This document shows positions 16,786-26,001 of a DNA stretch of 64,000 nt, one piece after another. A program made the position numbers and the translations under genes. Under the pieces are notes generated by a model. It had not been told where the DNA came from, searched no databases, and saw only the letters and a program-made list of their open reading frames with translations. Every line of letters begins with the position of its first letter. Within the stretch, counting starts at the first letter, position 1. Source of the stretch: an uncultured Anaerococcus sp. (lineage in GTDB: Bacteria > Bacillota > Clostridia > Tissierellales > Peptoniphilaceae); contig NZ_CALTSY010000004.1 in assembly GCF_943908415.1 (NCBI RefSeq), forward strand, positions 41,693 through 105,692, read 5' to 3'.

Positions 16786-17225
16786 AATTCCTCCTTTTCC
16801 ATATTCTTTTCTAAAGCTTCTATAAAATCTGTAAGATCAGCTTCAATTTGTTTTATCTTAGCTTCTCCTAGATCATCATATATTTCTCTATCAGATCTAG
16901 AGAGATGGTCAATAATTTTATTTATTTCCTGCTCCCCCTTGGAAGTTAGCAATATGATTTTTGCTCTTTTATCATTCTCGTCCTTGTCCATAGTAAGTAA
17001 GTCTCTTTTTTTAAGGCTCATTACTATACTATTGATAGTTTGCTTAGGTGCATTTAATTTATCTACCAAATCTTTTTGAGTTATATTTTTATTTTCATTT
17101 AGTGTAAATAATATTATGGTCTCTAAATTATTTAGCCCAAACTGACCAACGCGTTCTTTACTTAAGCCATTTAATTTCTTTAAAAGACTAAAAATATTAA
17201 ATACTTCACATGATTTATCATCCAC
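16773..17225 (-). CDS. MarR-family transcriptional regulator
   Basis: A 150-residue winged-helix repressor with the MarR layout: N-terminal dimer helices, a helix-turn-helix (NITQKDLVDKLNAPKQTINSIV), a wing with DENDKRAKIILLTSKG, and a C-terminal dimer helix. The DxRxK-type wing (ENDKRAK) is typical. It is first in the operon with the ABC exporter halves and overlaps the next gene. A palindrome over its own promoter (17251-17264) suggests autoregulation and ligand-induced export. The inducing ligand is unknown. Confidence 0.9.
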   Translation of the reverse strand: MDDKSCEVFNIFSLLKKLNGLSKERVGQFGLNNLETIILFTLNENKNITQKDLVDKLNAPKQTINSIVMSLKKRDLLTMDKDENDKRAKIILLTSKGEQEINKIIDHLSRSDREIYDDLGEAKIKQIEADLTDFIEALEKNMEKEELWKV

Positions 17226-17250
17226 AGTAATGCTCCTTTTAATTTTATGG

Positions 17251-17264
17251 CTATATTAATATAG
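17251..17264. promoter_or_regulatory. Candidate MarR operator
   Basis: Perfect 14 bp palindrome CTATATTAATATAG, 26 bp upstream of the marR start, covering the -10 element of the marR promoter. Confidence 0.55.
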
Positions 17265-17285
17265 TCTATAAACGGACTTTGTCAA
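17258..17285 (-). promoter_or_regulatory. Promoter of the marR-exporter operon
   Basis: On the minus strand, TTGACA (17285-17280), 16 bp spacer, TATATT (17263-17258). It is back-to-back with the moxR upstream region, where TATAAT lies at 17309-17314 on the plus strand without a good -35. Confidence 0.65.
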
Positions 17286-17335
17286 GTTTAAAAATCACTT
17301 TAAAGTTGTATAATATAAGGGCCAAAGGAGTAATA

Positions 17336-18241
17336 ATGCTTGAATATTTAGAAAAACAAAATGTCGATGAGAAGCTAATAAAACAGCTTTGTGAATACAG
17401 AGAAAAAAACGGATTATCTGATAATCCTAGAATAGTAGAACCGGAATTTAAATACTATGGGAAAGAGGTCTTAGAACAAGCTATATCAGCTATACTTGCT
17501 GGTAAAAATATACTGCTTACAGGAGCTAAGGCTACTGGTAAAAATGTTCTATCATCCAACCTTTCCTATCTATTTGCTAGACCATCTTGGAATGTATCTT
17601 TCCATATAAATACTGATTTTAACTCCCTAATAGGAGCTGACACCTTTAAGGATGGGGAAGTAGTCTTTAGAAAAGGACCTATATATGAAGCAGCTACTAA
17701 TGGTGGTTTTGCAGTTTTAGATGAGATAAATATGGCAAAAAATGAAGCTATATCAGTTTTACACGCCACCCTTGATCATAGGAGAATTATAGACTTAGCA
17801 GGCTATGAAAAAATCAACCTAGATCCAAACACAAGATTTATAGCTACTATGAACTATGGCTATGTAGGTACACGTGAAGTAAACGAAGCCCTTGCATCAA
17901 GATTTATGATTATAAATATGCCAAATATTACTAGAGAAAATCTTGATAAACTTTTAGATGATACTTTCCCAAATCTTAAGGAAAAATACAGGAAGGCATT
18001 TATAGATATGTTTATCTCCCTACAACTAAAAAGTGAGAATAACGAAATATCAACCAAGTCTGTAGACTTACGTGGACTAATTTCTGCAATTGATACTATG
18101 CAAGTTGGTCTTAGTCCATTTGAGGCTATAATGATGGGTATAGCAAATAAGTCATTTGATGAGTTTGAACGTCAAATAGTTATAGATACTATAAAGACAA
18201 AAGTACCTACTACTATAGAAGAGAGTATATTTGATGACTGA
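17336..18241 (+). CDS. MoxR-family AAA+ ATPase
   Basis: A 301-residue AAA+ ATPase of the MoxR/NorQ type: Walker A GAKATGKN, Walker B FAVLDEINMA, sensor segment FIATMNYGYVGT and arginine-finger region. Such ATPases work with a von Willebrand factor A protein as a chaperone that inserts cofactors or remodels partner complexes. I start at the ATG at 17336 (AAAGGAG upstream); an upstream TTG frame lacks a ribosome-binding site. It overlaps the VWA gene by 8 bp. The target complex is not obvious, because neighbours are an exporter and murJ. Confidence 0.88.
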   Translation: MLEYLEKQNVDEKLIKQLCEYREKNGLSDNPRIVEPEFKYYGKEVLEQAISAILAGKNILLTGAKATGKNVLSSNLSYLFARPSWNVSFHINTDFNSLIGADTFKDGEVVFRKGPIYEAATNGGFAVLDEINMAKNEAISVLHATLDHRRIIDLAGYEKINLDPNTRFIATMNYGYVGTREVNEALASRFMIINMPNITRENLDKLLDDTFPNLKEKYRKAFIDMFISLQLKSENNEISTKSVDLRGLISAIDTMQVGLSPFEAIMMGIANKSFDEFERQIVIDTIKTKVPTTIEESIFDD

Positions 18242-19958
18242 TTCTCTAGATAAGATTCGTGAATATAATATTATCTGGGATTTTGCTAATAATTATAAGT
18301 TTACGCCTAAAAAATCTTATCCTATGGATGAGATTTATAAAAATGTTATAACAGGCTTTATATTTAAGACCTTTAATATTAAAATGCTTGATTCATTTTT
18401 TGCTTATCTTAAAGATAAAAATCCTTTTTTTGAAGATTTTAAGTATATCACGAATTTACTAATAGAAGATATATCCTATAAGCAATTAGCAAAAGATAAT
18501 CTAGTTGTAGCTGATCTTAGAAAAAACTATGCTAGAAAAAAAATAAAAAAATACAATTATAGAGATCCTGATAATCTTAAGGAGCAGGTGGAAAAAGCCT
18601 ATTACGGAAAGATTTTAGGCAAGCCCATAATGGAGGGCCCTGTATTTAAGTCAATCTATAACGCAATATTTGCTATAAATACAACCGATACAAATGTTTT
18701 AATTGATGAATTGAACAAAGTTTTTAAGACTTATTTTAGATTTGATAGGCTAGAAACAGATGAAGAACTCTTTGAAGAGATGGTAAAAGAAAATAAGCCT
18801 AAAGAGTTTAAGAACCAAGACGATATGCCTAGTGAATATACCGATGAAAGTATAGATGAACAGTTTGGCATAGGTTCGGCTGAATTTACTGGATCAAATA
18901 TTTACTTTGAAGATAAAAAAGAAGATTTAAATAAAAATCTTATCTTTCTAAATTCTACAAAGGATGATTATCATTCTTCTAACGAATTTATAGAAGATTT
19001 TTTTGGCAAAGCAATTATGCCTTTAGAAAAAGTAGAAAATTTAGAAAAAAATTTAGCAACGGGCATACACGATCATAAAAAACTTTACTTTACTAAGGGA
19101 GAATACAGCAATAAGCCTAATGCTAAATTCTATAAGAAAAATCGAAATGAACAATTTGAAATAAATAAAAATTATATAGAGAATAATTTTGCCATTAACC
19201 ATAGAAATATAAGTGAACTAAGCCTAGCTATTAAAAACTCTCTTGCAAACTATGAAGACTATGCTGATACCACTAAAAACTATGGAGTTATAGATTCTAG
19301 CAAGGTTTGGAGGGCACCTATAATTCATGATTATGATGTATTTACCAAAGAAGAAACAGATGAAATCAATAAATTTAAAGTGGATCTCATATTAGATGCA
19401 TCCGCAAGCCAAATTGGTAGACAGCATATAGTAGCTAACCAAGCTTATATAATAGCAAAGGCTATGGATGAGGTGAATATTCCTATTAGGATTATGGGAT
19501 TTTCTACCTTAAGAGACCACACAGTCTTTACTCTTTATAGGGATTATAAGGAAAAAAATAAAAATCTTGAGCTGTATAATTTTTTTGCCTCAGGATCAAA
19601 TAGAGATGGCTTTGCCTTTAAGACCATCCATGAACTTATAGATACTGAGGAGAATACTAGACATATAGCTATAGTATTATCTGATGGTAAGCCAAATGAT
19701 GAACGTCCAAATATTAATACTACCAAATTACAAAATAAAGACCAATACATAGGTCAAATCGCTATAGACGATACAGCCTTTGAGATAAGGAATTTAAAAA
19801 ACGATAATATTTCCGTTCTGGGTGTCTTCACAGGTGAAGATGAAGATGTAGAAAATGCCAAATTAATATATAATAAGGACTTTGTGAGAATTACAAATTT
19901 AGAAAACTTCTCAAAAATAGTTTCAATTTTTATGAAAAATCAAATACTTATGCAATAA
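18234..19958 (+). CDS. VWA-domain protein, partner of MoxR ATPase
   Basis: A 574-residue cytoplasmic protein with a charged N-terminal region (about 1-370) and a C-terminal VWA/CobT-like domain (about 380-560). The MIDAS metal site is visible: DASAS (DxSxS), a central Thr region in MGFSTLRD, and SDGKPND. There is no signal peptide or membrane anchor. It overlaps moxR by 8 bp, so the pair is translationally coupled, as in NorQ-NorD or CbbQ-CbbO systems. I use the ATG at 18234 rather than the TTG three bases earlier. Substrate unknown. Confidence 0.83.
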   Translation: MTDSLDKIREYNIIWDFANNYKFTPKKSYPMDEIYKNVITGFIFKTFNIKMLDSFFAYLKDKNPFFEDFKYITNLLIEDISYKQLAKDNLVVADLRKNYARKKIKKYNYRDPDNLKEQVEKAYYGKILGKPIMEGPVFKSIYNAIFAINTTDTNVLIDELNKVFKTYFRFDRLETDEELFEEMVKENKPKEFKNQDDMPSEYTDESIDEQFGIGSAEFTGSNIYFEDKKEDLNKNLIFLNSTKDDYHSSNEFIEDFFGKAIMPLEKVENLEKNLATGIHDHKKLYFTKGEYSNKPNAKFYKKNRNEQFEINKNYIENNFAINHRNISELSLAIKNSLANYEDYADTTKNYGVIDSSKVWRAPIIHDYDVFTKEETDEINKFKVDLILDASASQIGRQHIVANQAYIIAKAMDEVNIPIRIMGFSTLRDHTVFTLYRDYKEKNKNLELYNFFASGSNRDGFAFKTIHELIDTEENTRHIAIVLSDGKPNDERPNINTTKLQNKDQYIGQIAIDDTAFEIRNLKNDNISVLGVFTGEDEDVENAKLIYNKDFVRITNLENFSKIVSIFMKNQILMQ

Positions 19959-19986
19959 AGACTGTTTGAAATAATAAAACAAAAAA

Positions 19987-20053
19987 TATCCTTAGATTAA
20001 TAATTTAGTTTGTAGGCAAAATATCTACAATAATAAAATCTAATCTAAGGATA
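19987..20053. terminator. Long hairpin between convergent genes
   Basis: Perfect 13 bp outer stem (TATCCTTAGATTA / TAATCTAAGGATA) with an inner TGTAG/CTACA hairpin, between the VWA gene and murJ. Probably a bidirectional terminator, although T-tracts are weak. Confidence 0.6.
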
Positions 20054-20064
20054 ATGAATGTTCA

Positions 20065-21696
20065 TTATTCAACAGTCTCTTTTTCTTCTACTTTTCTATT
20101 TTGTTTTTCTCTATTTATTTGATCTATAGTTTTAACATTGATATTTCCAGCATTTAAATGCTTTTGAGCTTTTCTTTTCTTTAATATCTTATGATAAAAT
20201 TGATTTACAAGTTCCATCACTTCTGGAATTCTAGCAACAAGAATCAAGAATCCATAAACTATAGCCGCTATTAAAATTGATATTAAAATCGCAAGTACAT
20301 GAGGCATTTTATCAGCTGTAAGCTTATACATACCACTTGCTACAAGCCCCATAATAGCTGTAACTATAGATATCTTAATAATAGATAATAAAGATGTCTT
20401 AAAACTAAATGACCCAAAATTATCTCTAAACTTATAAATCATCAAAGCTGATCCTACAATTGTAGAAACCACTGTAGCCATAGCCAAACCATTTATCCCA
20501 AAAAATCTAATTAATATTATATTAAATAATACATTGAATACTTGTTGAATCACAACTATGATTACTGGAGTTTTTGAGTCTCCAACAGCATAGAATCCAC
20601 GATCTATAACATCTGATATAGATTGGAAGATAACAAATGGTGAATAGGAAACAAGTAAGCTTGCAACAGCTACAGTGTCTTCTGGAGTAAATGCATTTCT
20701 TTGAAATACAAGTTCTATTATTGGATTGGCTAAGACAGCCATACCTATTGTAGCTGGAACAACTAATAAAAGTGTAGTTACTACAGAAGAGCTTATTGAT
20801 TTTTTCATAGCATTTATCTTACCAGACTGACCTAATTCAGCTATTTTTGGGAAAAGTGCTGTAGTTACTGAAACAGTTATTACTCCCGTAATCAAAGTAA
20901 GCATAGTCTTAGCATAAAAGAGCTTGGCTATAGATGCCTTACCAAAAAATGCAGATGCCATTGAATTATCAACTATAATTGAAATCTCTCCTGCTGCTGA
21001 AGATACGACTACTGGTATAGCTATGACCATCAATTGTCTTACATATTTGTTTGAAAAATCTATTACTCTTTCATGCTTATATCCCTTATCGCGGGTAGCC
21101 TTTGGAAAAAGTATATATTGAATAATATTACCTAACAAGGCTCCTATTATAAGTAGATAAGCATTTCCAGTCTTTCCTGTAAGTACTGTAAATATTATAA
21201 TGATAATGTTCATTATAATTCCAGTTATAGCAGGATTAAAAAAGTCTCCTTTAATATTTAAGTATCCACGAAAAACAGCTGAATACAAGTAAGCATATAC
21301 TGCAAACATCATTATTCTAGTATAATTTGCTGCTAAGTTTAAAGACTCTCCATCCAAGTCTGGAGAAAGAATTTTAGAAAATGGTTTTGCAAAAATCAGC
21401 CCTATTACTACAGCAACTGTTGCAAAAACCATAAGTATGTTGAAGATATTGGATGTAAACTTTTCAGCTGATTCCAAACCTTCTTCGTTTTTTGCCCTAT
21501 TATATATCGGTATGAATCCAGAAATAATACCTACTGCAAAAAAGTTAGCTACTACTACTGGAAGGGTATTTGCTGTGGTGTATATAGATTTTAAATCACC
21601 AGCCCCAATATATGATGCCATAACAGCTTCTCTAATAAATCCAAAGACTTTTGAGATAATTGTTATAAACATGAGCATTAATGTCGTTTGACCCAT
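20065..21696 (-). CDS. murJ: Lipid II flippase MurJ
   Basis: A 543-residue MviN/MurJ polytopic membrane protein of the MOP superfamily, with about 14 hydrophobic segments, that flips lipid II to the outside of the membrane for peptidoglycan synthesis. The N-terminal MFITIISKVFGFIREAVMA block and the internal KMIYA-like AKLFYAKTML segment fit the family. I start at the ATG at 21696, preceded by AGAGAGG; upstream in-frame Met codons lack ribosome-binding sites. The last about 40 residues form a basic, Lys/Asn-rich cytoplasmic tail. It stands alone, convergent with the VWA gene. Confidence 0.92.
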   Translation of the reverse strand: MGQTTLMLMFITIISKVFGFIREAVMASYIGAGDLKSIYTTANTLPVVVANFFAVGIISGFIPIYNRAKNEEGLESAEKFTSNIFNILMVFATVAVVIGLIFAKPFSKILSPDLDGESLNLAANYTRIMMFAVYAYLYSAVFRGYLNIKGDFFNPAITGIIMNIIIIIFTVLTGKTGNAYLLIIGALLGNIIQYILFPKATRDKGYKHERVIDFSNKYVRQLMVIAIPVVVSSAAGEISIIVDNSMASAFFGKASIAKLFYAKTMLTLITGVITVSVTTALFPKIAELGQSGKINAMKKSISSSVVTTLLLVVPATIGMAVLANPIIELVFQRNAFTPEDTVAVASLLVSYSPFVIFQSISDVIDRGFYAVGDSKTPVIIVVIQQVFNVLFNIILIRFFGINGLAMATVVSTIVGSALMIYKFRDNFGSFSFKTSLLSIIKISIVTAIMGLVASGMYKLTADKMPHVLAILISILIAAIVYGFLILVARIPEVMELVNQFYHKILKKRKAQKHLNAGNINVKTIDQINREKQNRKVEEKETVE

Positions 21697-21770
21697 AATA
21701 ACCTCTCTTATTGATATCGTCATTATATTATATCTATAAATTTTATTAAATACAAGCCTATTTATTTTCA

Positions 21771-21795
21771 AAAAAAGAAGCCCTTAAGGCTCCTT
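21771..21795 (-). terminator. Terminator of the hydrogenase operon
   Basis: Stem GGAGCC / GGGCTTC with TTAA loop, followed by seven T on the minus strand after the stop at 21805. Confidence 0.75.
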
Positions 21796-21804
21796 TATAA
21801 TTTA

Positions 21805-23337
21805 TTATTCGTTGATTTTTAATTTTTCATCATCTGGCTTATCTTGGTCTGGGATATTTGTGTTTTCAGCAGGTGATTTGAATATTGATTCTTTGGCAAA
21901 TGCCTTTACAGCCTTACCTGTTTTATTATCTGCCACTACTGTACCAGGGCCACCTACACAGCCTCCATCGCATGCCATACCTTCTATAAGCTTACCATCC
22001 ATTTTGCCAAGTTTTGCAAGCTGAGCAAGTTTTACACAGTTAGCAAGGCCTTCTGCATTTTCTACATCAACATTTACACCTTCTTGTATCTCTTGTGCAC
22101 GTTTTACTACAGCTTGAGCAACTCCACCACTTACAGCGTATCCTCTTCCAGTTTCTGATGCATCCATCATCTTATCTTCTACTTCAATTTCAGATGGCTC
22201 AATTCCTTTAGCAAGGAACATTCCTAGTAATTCTTCATAAGTGATTACGAAGTCTATTACTTCTGCAACCTCAGGTTCAAGAGCTTCTAGTTTCTTAGAA
22301 ATACATGGTCCTATAAAGGTAACTTCACTATTAGGATCTTTTTTCTTAAGCTGAAGTCCTGTGTAAATCATAGGTGTTGATGATTCTGAGATATAATCAT
22401 TGATTTCTGGGAATTGATTTCTAACCATCATCTTCCATGAGAAACAACAGCTTGTTCCCATAAATGGAATTTTGCCTGTTGGGACTTCTTCTAAGTACTC
22501 ATGAGCTTCATTCATTGTTGTAAGATCTGCACCAAGGCCTACTTCTATGACCTCATCAAATCCCAATTGTTTTATAGCTTCTCTAATTTGTTCAGCTGAT
22601 ACATTTGGTCCAAATTGTCCTACAAATGATGGAGCAAGTATAGCATATGTATGCTTTTCAGATTGGATAGCCTTAATCAATTGATAAATTTCTGATTTAT
22701 CTGAGATAGCTCCAAATGGGCAAGTACTTATACATCTACCGCAAGCTACGCATTTTTCAGGATCTATTTGGGCCCTACCTAGCTCATCAGAATGAATAGC
22801 CTTAACACCACAGCTAGCTGCACATGGACGTTTTTGATGGTTTATAGCACTATATGGACATGCGTCTACACACTTACCACACTTAATGCACTTTTCTTGA
22901 TCTATGATAGCACCCTTTGCTGTATAGGTAACTGCATTTTTTGGACAAACATTTACACATGGATGGCCAATACATGCCTTACATTGGTCTGTAACTGTTA
23001 CTTTGTTTTCAGGGCAAGCTTCGCAAGCTATCTTTATTACACTAACTAAAGGCGGATTATATATCCTCTTATTTACATCCATTTGATCAAGACCTTCAGT
23101 AACAGCATCTGTCTTATCAGCAGTTCTTGCATCAAGACCTATACCCATCCTAAGTCTCTCACCCATTACCGCTCTTTCACGGAATATATTTTCTCTATAT
23201 CTCGCTTCCTCTCCAGGAACTATATCATAAACCTCTAAAGCTATATCTGTAATAGGTCTATTTTCATAAGCGATCTTTGCTATATGCTCGAAGGCCAGCC
23301 TTCGTATATTTAATATGTCTATGTATGTATCTTTCAT
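21805..23337 (-). CDS. Monomeric [FeFe] hydrogenase, group B-like
   Basis: A 510-residue cytoplasmic [FeFe] hydrogenase that would link ferredoxin oxidation to H2. The N-terminal region has Cys-rich [4Fe-4S] sites (about 105-131, then [12 protein letters not shown] near 150 and [12 protein letters not shown] near 196). The H-cluster domain follows: L1 TSCCFSW (295-301), L2 [10 protein letters not shown] (Cys345), and L3 [12 protein letters not shown] (Cys456, Cys460). All four H-cluster cysteines and the proton-relay Cys297 are present. L1 lacks the usual Pro and L3 lacks the third Gly, fitting group B rather than the classic group A. No HydE/F/G maturases are in the window. The ATG overlaps the small upstream gene's stop (TAATG). 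Confidence 0.9.
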   Translation of the reverse strand: MKDTYIDILNIRRLAFEHIAKIAYENRPITDIALEVYDIVPGEEARYRENIFRERAVMGERLRMGIGLDARTADKTDAVTEGLDQMDVNKRIYNPPLVSVIKIACEACPENKVTVTDQCKACIGHPCVNVCPKNAVTYTAKGAIIDQEKCIKCGKCVDACPYSAINHQKRPCAASCGVKAIHSDELGRAQIDPEKCVACGRCISTCPFGAISDKSEIYQLIKAIQSEKHTYAILAPSFVGQFGPNVSAEQIREAIKQLGFDEVIEVGLGADLTTMNEAHEYLEEVPTGKIPFMGTSCCFSWKMMVRNQFPEINDYISESSTPMIYTGLQLKKKDPNSEVTFIGPCISKKLEALEPEVAEVIDFVITYEELLGMFLAKGIEPSEIEVEDKMMDASETGRGYAVSGGVAQAVVKRAQEIQEGVNVDVENAEGLANCVKLAQLAKLGKMDGKLIEGMACDGGCVGGPGTVVADNKTGKAVKAFAKESIFKSPAENTNIPDQDKPDDEKLKINE

Positions 23338-23627
23338 TATATGTCCTCATCTTCTGGAGTAGATTCGTTGAATATATGTTCCATTATAACTTCTGGCTTG
23401 GCTTTTTTATAATATGTATCGTCTATTTTTGCCAACGGAGCAGATTTTTCTGAATCATCTACTTCATTCATTATATTCGCATATTCTACTTCTATTTCCG
23501 GTACATCTCCTAGGTTTTCTAGTTGATAAGCAATTTCTAAGTCTTTCTTAACTATTTGAGCTGAGTCATATAAAAACTCATTACCTGCAGCTGTGCATCT
23601 TGCACAAGAACAAATTGTAACTTTCAT
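23337..23627 (-). CDS. Small Cys-containing partner of the hydrogenase
   Basis: A 96-residue acidic protein starting [15 protein letters not shown]. The three early Cys (6, 8, 11) and the strand-loop-helix opening resemble thioredoxin-like [2Fe-2S] proteins, but the second Cys pair of that fold is missing, so cluster binding is doubtful. Its stop overlaps the hydrogenase start by one base, implying coupled translation and a role in electron transfer to, or assembly of, that enzyme. Function is inference. AGGAGG precedes the ATG at 23627. Confidence 0.7.
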   Translation of the reverse strand: MKVTICSCARCTAAGNEFLYDSAQIVKKDLEIAYQLENLGDVPEIEVEYANIMNEVDDSEKSAPLAKIDDTYYKKAKPEVIMEHIFNESTPEDEDI

Positions 23628-23653
23628 ATAATCCTCCTATGGTTTATACTAAG

Positions 23654-23682
23654 ATTGTATCAAATAAATAGATTATAAGCAA
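23654..23682 (-). promoter_or_regulatory. Promoter of the hydrogenase operon
   Basis: On the minus strand, TTGCTT (23682-23677), 17 bp spacer, TACAAT (23659-23654), 27 bp before the small gene. Confidence 0.65.
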
Positions 23683-23701
23683 TGATAAATCTTTATCATT
23701 G
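23680..23701. promoter_or_regulatory. 22 bp palindrome at the hydrogenase promoter
   Basis: CAATGATAAA-TC-TTTATCATTG, a perfect 10 bp inverted repeat touching the -35 element. It could be a regulator binding site (its half-site is loosely Fur/PerR-like) or the hairpin ending the phoR transcript two bases upstream; it lacks a T-run. Confidence 0.5.
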
Positions 23702-23703
23702 TT

Positions 23704-25344
23704 CTATAGAGCCTTATCATTTACATTAATTGGTATTTCTATAATGAATTTGCTCCCACAAGCAAGCTTAGACTCTAGCCTTATAGAATATCCTAAATAA
23801 TTTATAATATGTTTAACTATAGCTAGCCCAAGTCCTGTAGATTTTTGATTTCTCTTTCTGGATTTATCTACAACATAAAATCTCTCAAAAATTCTATCAC
23901 TATCTGCCTTAGAGATACCTATGCCAGTATCTGATATTACTAGATAATAATTATCTTTACTTATATTAAAATCAATACTTATTGATCCGCCTACTTTGTT
24001 ATACTTAATTGCATTTTCGTAAATATTTGTAATCAAATCATAAAATAGAGATTTGCTAGTTTTAATCTTATATGATTTGATATTATTACTAACATCTATC
24101 TTTTTGGAATCTGTAATTCTTTGAAAATTTTCTATTATAGACTCTACCACTTCGTAAATATCAACATATATAAAGTCTTTTTCAAATTCTTTCTCATCAA
24201 TTTTAGAAATTTTTATTATATCATCTATCATTTCTAAAAGTCTATTACCTTCTTTATAGATGATATTTGCAAACTTTTTTATATCATTTTCTTTGGCAAT
24301 TCCTGTTGCAATTAGCTCAGCATATCCATTTATAGAAGTCAAAGGACTCTTTAGCTCATGGGTTACATTTGCAGAAAATTCTCTGCGCATTTGTTCAGAT
24401 TTTTTTTCTTCAGTATTATCTATAATAATCATAGCGCAGCTTTTTTTTCTATTATCAGCTAAGGGCTCTATGATTATTCTTAAGTCATATCCATTAAGTT
24501 TTAAATCAAGTCTTTTGCTTCTCTTTAACATAAAAGACTCTCTTAAAGCTAAGCTATACTCCCTAGCATCTATAATATCTATTATGTTTGTACTACCTGG
24601 TGAATCCAGATAGTTTTTCGCTGATTCATTCATGAGTCTGGCATTACCCTTACTATCAAATAATATAAATCCTTCTTTCATATTAGAAGTTATAGATCTT
24701 ATATCAGATAATCTAGATTTTAATAAATTAGCTCTTTGCCTATAATAAGTTATCTCTTTTTCATACTTATCAAATATAGGTATTAATTCATCATAAGCCA
24801 GATTTCTTTTTACACTATCTAAACTATTATCCTTTAGATAAGATATATATTTATTAACTTCAGTTCTAGTAATTCTTTCAATAATAGCTTTACTTATAAG
24901 AGTTAACAGTAGAAATAAAGAAAGAAGCCACCAATTTATAAGACTAATATAGGCCCTAATAGCTATAGTATTATCAGCTTTTATCAGATATGTTTTTTCT
25001 ACTTTTAATAAATTTTTATAAGATGATAGAATAAAAAAATCATTACTATCATATACTATATCTTTCAAACTACTGCTATTAATGCTTTTTGGATTATATA
25101 AAACTTTTCCAGTATCATCTAAAAAAATAAGGGAAAAAGCTGGGTTTTCATTCTCGATTTTTTCTAAAAGATTTATAGACTCTTCATTATCTTCATGATA
25201 TAAAAGCAAGCCCAAAGTATTTTTTGCTAAATCACTTTGAGCTTGCTTTTTAATCATATATGAAAATGAATTAGCTATTAGAAAAGTTATAGCTAATAAA
25301 ATATATGCCATTCTTTTCATATGAAGACTTACTAAATTTTTCAT
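23704..25344 (-). CDS. phoR: Phosphate-regulon sensor histidine kinase
   Basis: A 546-residue membrane sensor kinase: first membrane helix about 10-28, extracytoplasmic loop about 30-127, second helix about 130-150, PAS-like region about 210-310, then HisKA with the phospho-acceptor in VTHELKSPLTSINGYAEL, and an HATPase domain (NAIKYNK, DTGIGIS, FERFYVVDKSR, STGLGLAIVKH). It overlaps phoB by 4 bp and ends the pst-pho operon. In Firmicutes, PhoR senses the phosphate state and phosphorylates PhoB/PhoP. The gene order makes this role very likely; the signal is not shown by sequence. Confidence 0.9.
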   Translation of the reverse strand: MKNLVSLHMKRMAYILLAITFLIANSFSYMIKKQAQSDLAKNTLGLLLYHEDNEESINLLEKIENENPAFSLIFLDDTGKVLYNPKSINSSSLKDIVYDSNDFFILSSYKNLLKVEKTYLIKADNTIAIRAYISLINWWLLSLFLLLTLISKAIIERITRTEVNKYISYLKDNSLDSVKRNLAYDELIPIFDKYEKEITYYRQRANLLKSRLSDIRSITSNMKEGFILFDSKGNARLMNESAKNYLDSPGSTNIIDIIDAREYSLALRESFMLKRSKRLDLKLNGYDLRIIIEPLADNRKKSCAMIIIDNTEEKKSEQMRREFSANVTHELKSPLTSINGYAELIATGIAKENDIKKFANIIYKEGNRLLEMIDDIIKISKIDEKEFEKDFIYVDIYEVVESIIENFQRITDSKKIDVSNNIKSYKIKTSKSLFYDLITNIYENAIKYNKVGGSISIDFNISKDNYYLVISDTGIGISKADSDRIFERFYVVDKSRKRNQKSTGLGLAIVKHIINYLGYSIRLESKLACGSKFIIEIPINVNDKAL

Positions 25345-26000
25345 ATTTCACCAAATTTATATCCTAAGTTCCTTACAGTTTTTATATACTTACCTGCTCC
25401 TAAAAGCTTATTTCTAAGTGAAGCTATATGTACATCTACTGTACGTGTTTCACCTTCATAGTCATAACCCCAAATTTTAACGAGAAAATCTTCTCTAGTT
25501 ATTACATTAGAAATATTATTCATAAATAACAAAAGCATTTCAAATTCTTTATAGGTCAAATCAATAGCTTTTCCGTCAACTTTAACAGTTCTTTTTTTAG
25601 TATTAATTGTAATATTATCATAATTAATATGGTCACTATCTATTTTACTAGAACGCCTTAAAACTGCTTTTACCCTAGAAATTAGTTCGAGAATTGAAAA
25701 TGGCTTAGTTATATAATCATCTGCTCCCAGTTCTAAACCAAGTACCTTATCATACTCTTCGCTTCTTGCTGTAAGTAAAATAGTAGGTATATCCGAAAAC
25801 TCTCTAATTTCTTTAAGGATTTCAAGACCATCTTTTTCTGGAAGCATTATATCTAAAATAAGCAACTGCCCGCCCTTTTGTTTAATGAGCTCTACAATAT
25901 TTAATCCATCTTCAAAAGTTTCTACTTCATAAGCTTTTTCAGTTAAAGCATAAGTAACTAGATTTCTAATAGACTTATCATCTTCAACTACATAAATCAT
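25341..26000 (-). CDS. phoB: OmpR-family response regulator, PhoB/PhoP-type
   Basis: A 219-residue two-domain regulator: receiver with acidic pocket EDD, phospho-acceptor Asp in LILDIMLPE, Thr in LLTAR and Lys in YITKPF; then a winged-helix domain (VKVDGKAIDLTYKEFEMLL...GETRTVDVHI). I start at the ATG at 26000, giving the canonical MIYVVEDD opening with GAGG upstream, one base after the phoU stop. A start at 26027 would overlap phoU and add nine unconserved residues. It is expected to bind the 11 bp-spaced TTTACA repeats upstream of pstS. Confidence 0.92.
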   Translation of the reverse strand: MIYVVEDDKSIRNLVTYALTEKAYEVETFEDGLNIVELIKQKGGQLLILDIMLPEKDGLEILKEIREFSDIPTILLTARSEEYDKVLGLELGADDYITKPFSILELISRVKAVLRRSSKIDSDHINYDNITINTKKRTVKVDGKAIDLTYKEFEMLLLFMNNISNVITREDFLVKIWGYDYEGETRTVDVHIASLRNKLLGAGKYIKTVRNLGYKFGEI

Positions 26001-26001
26001 A

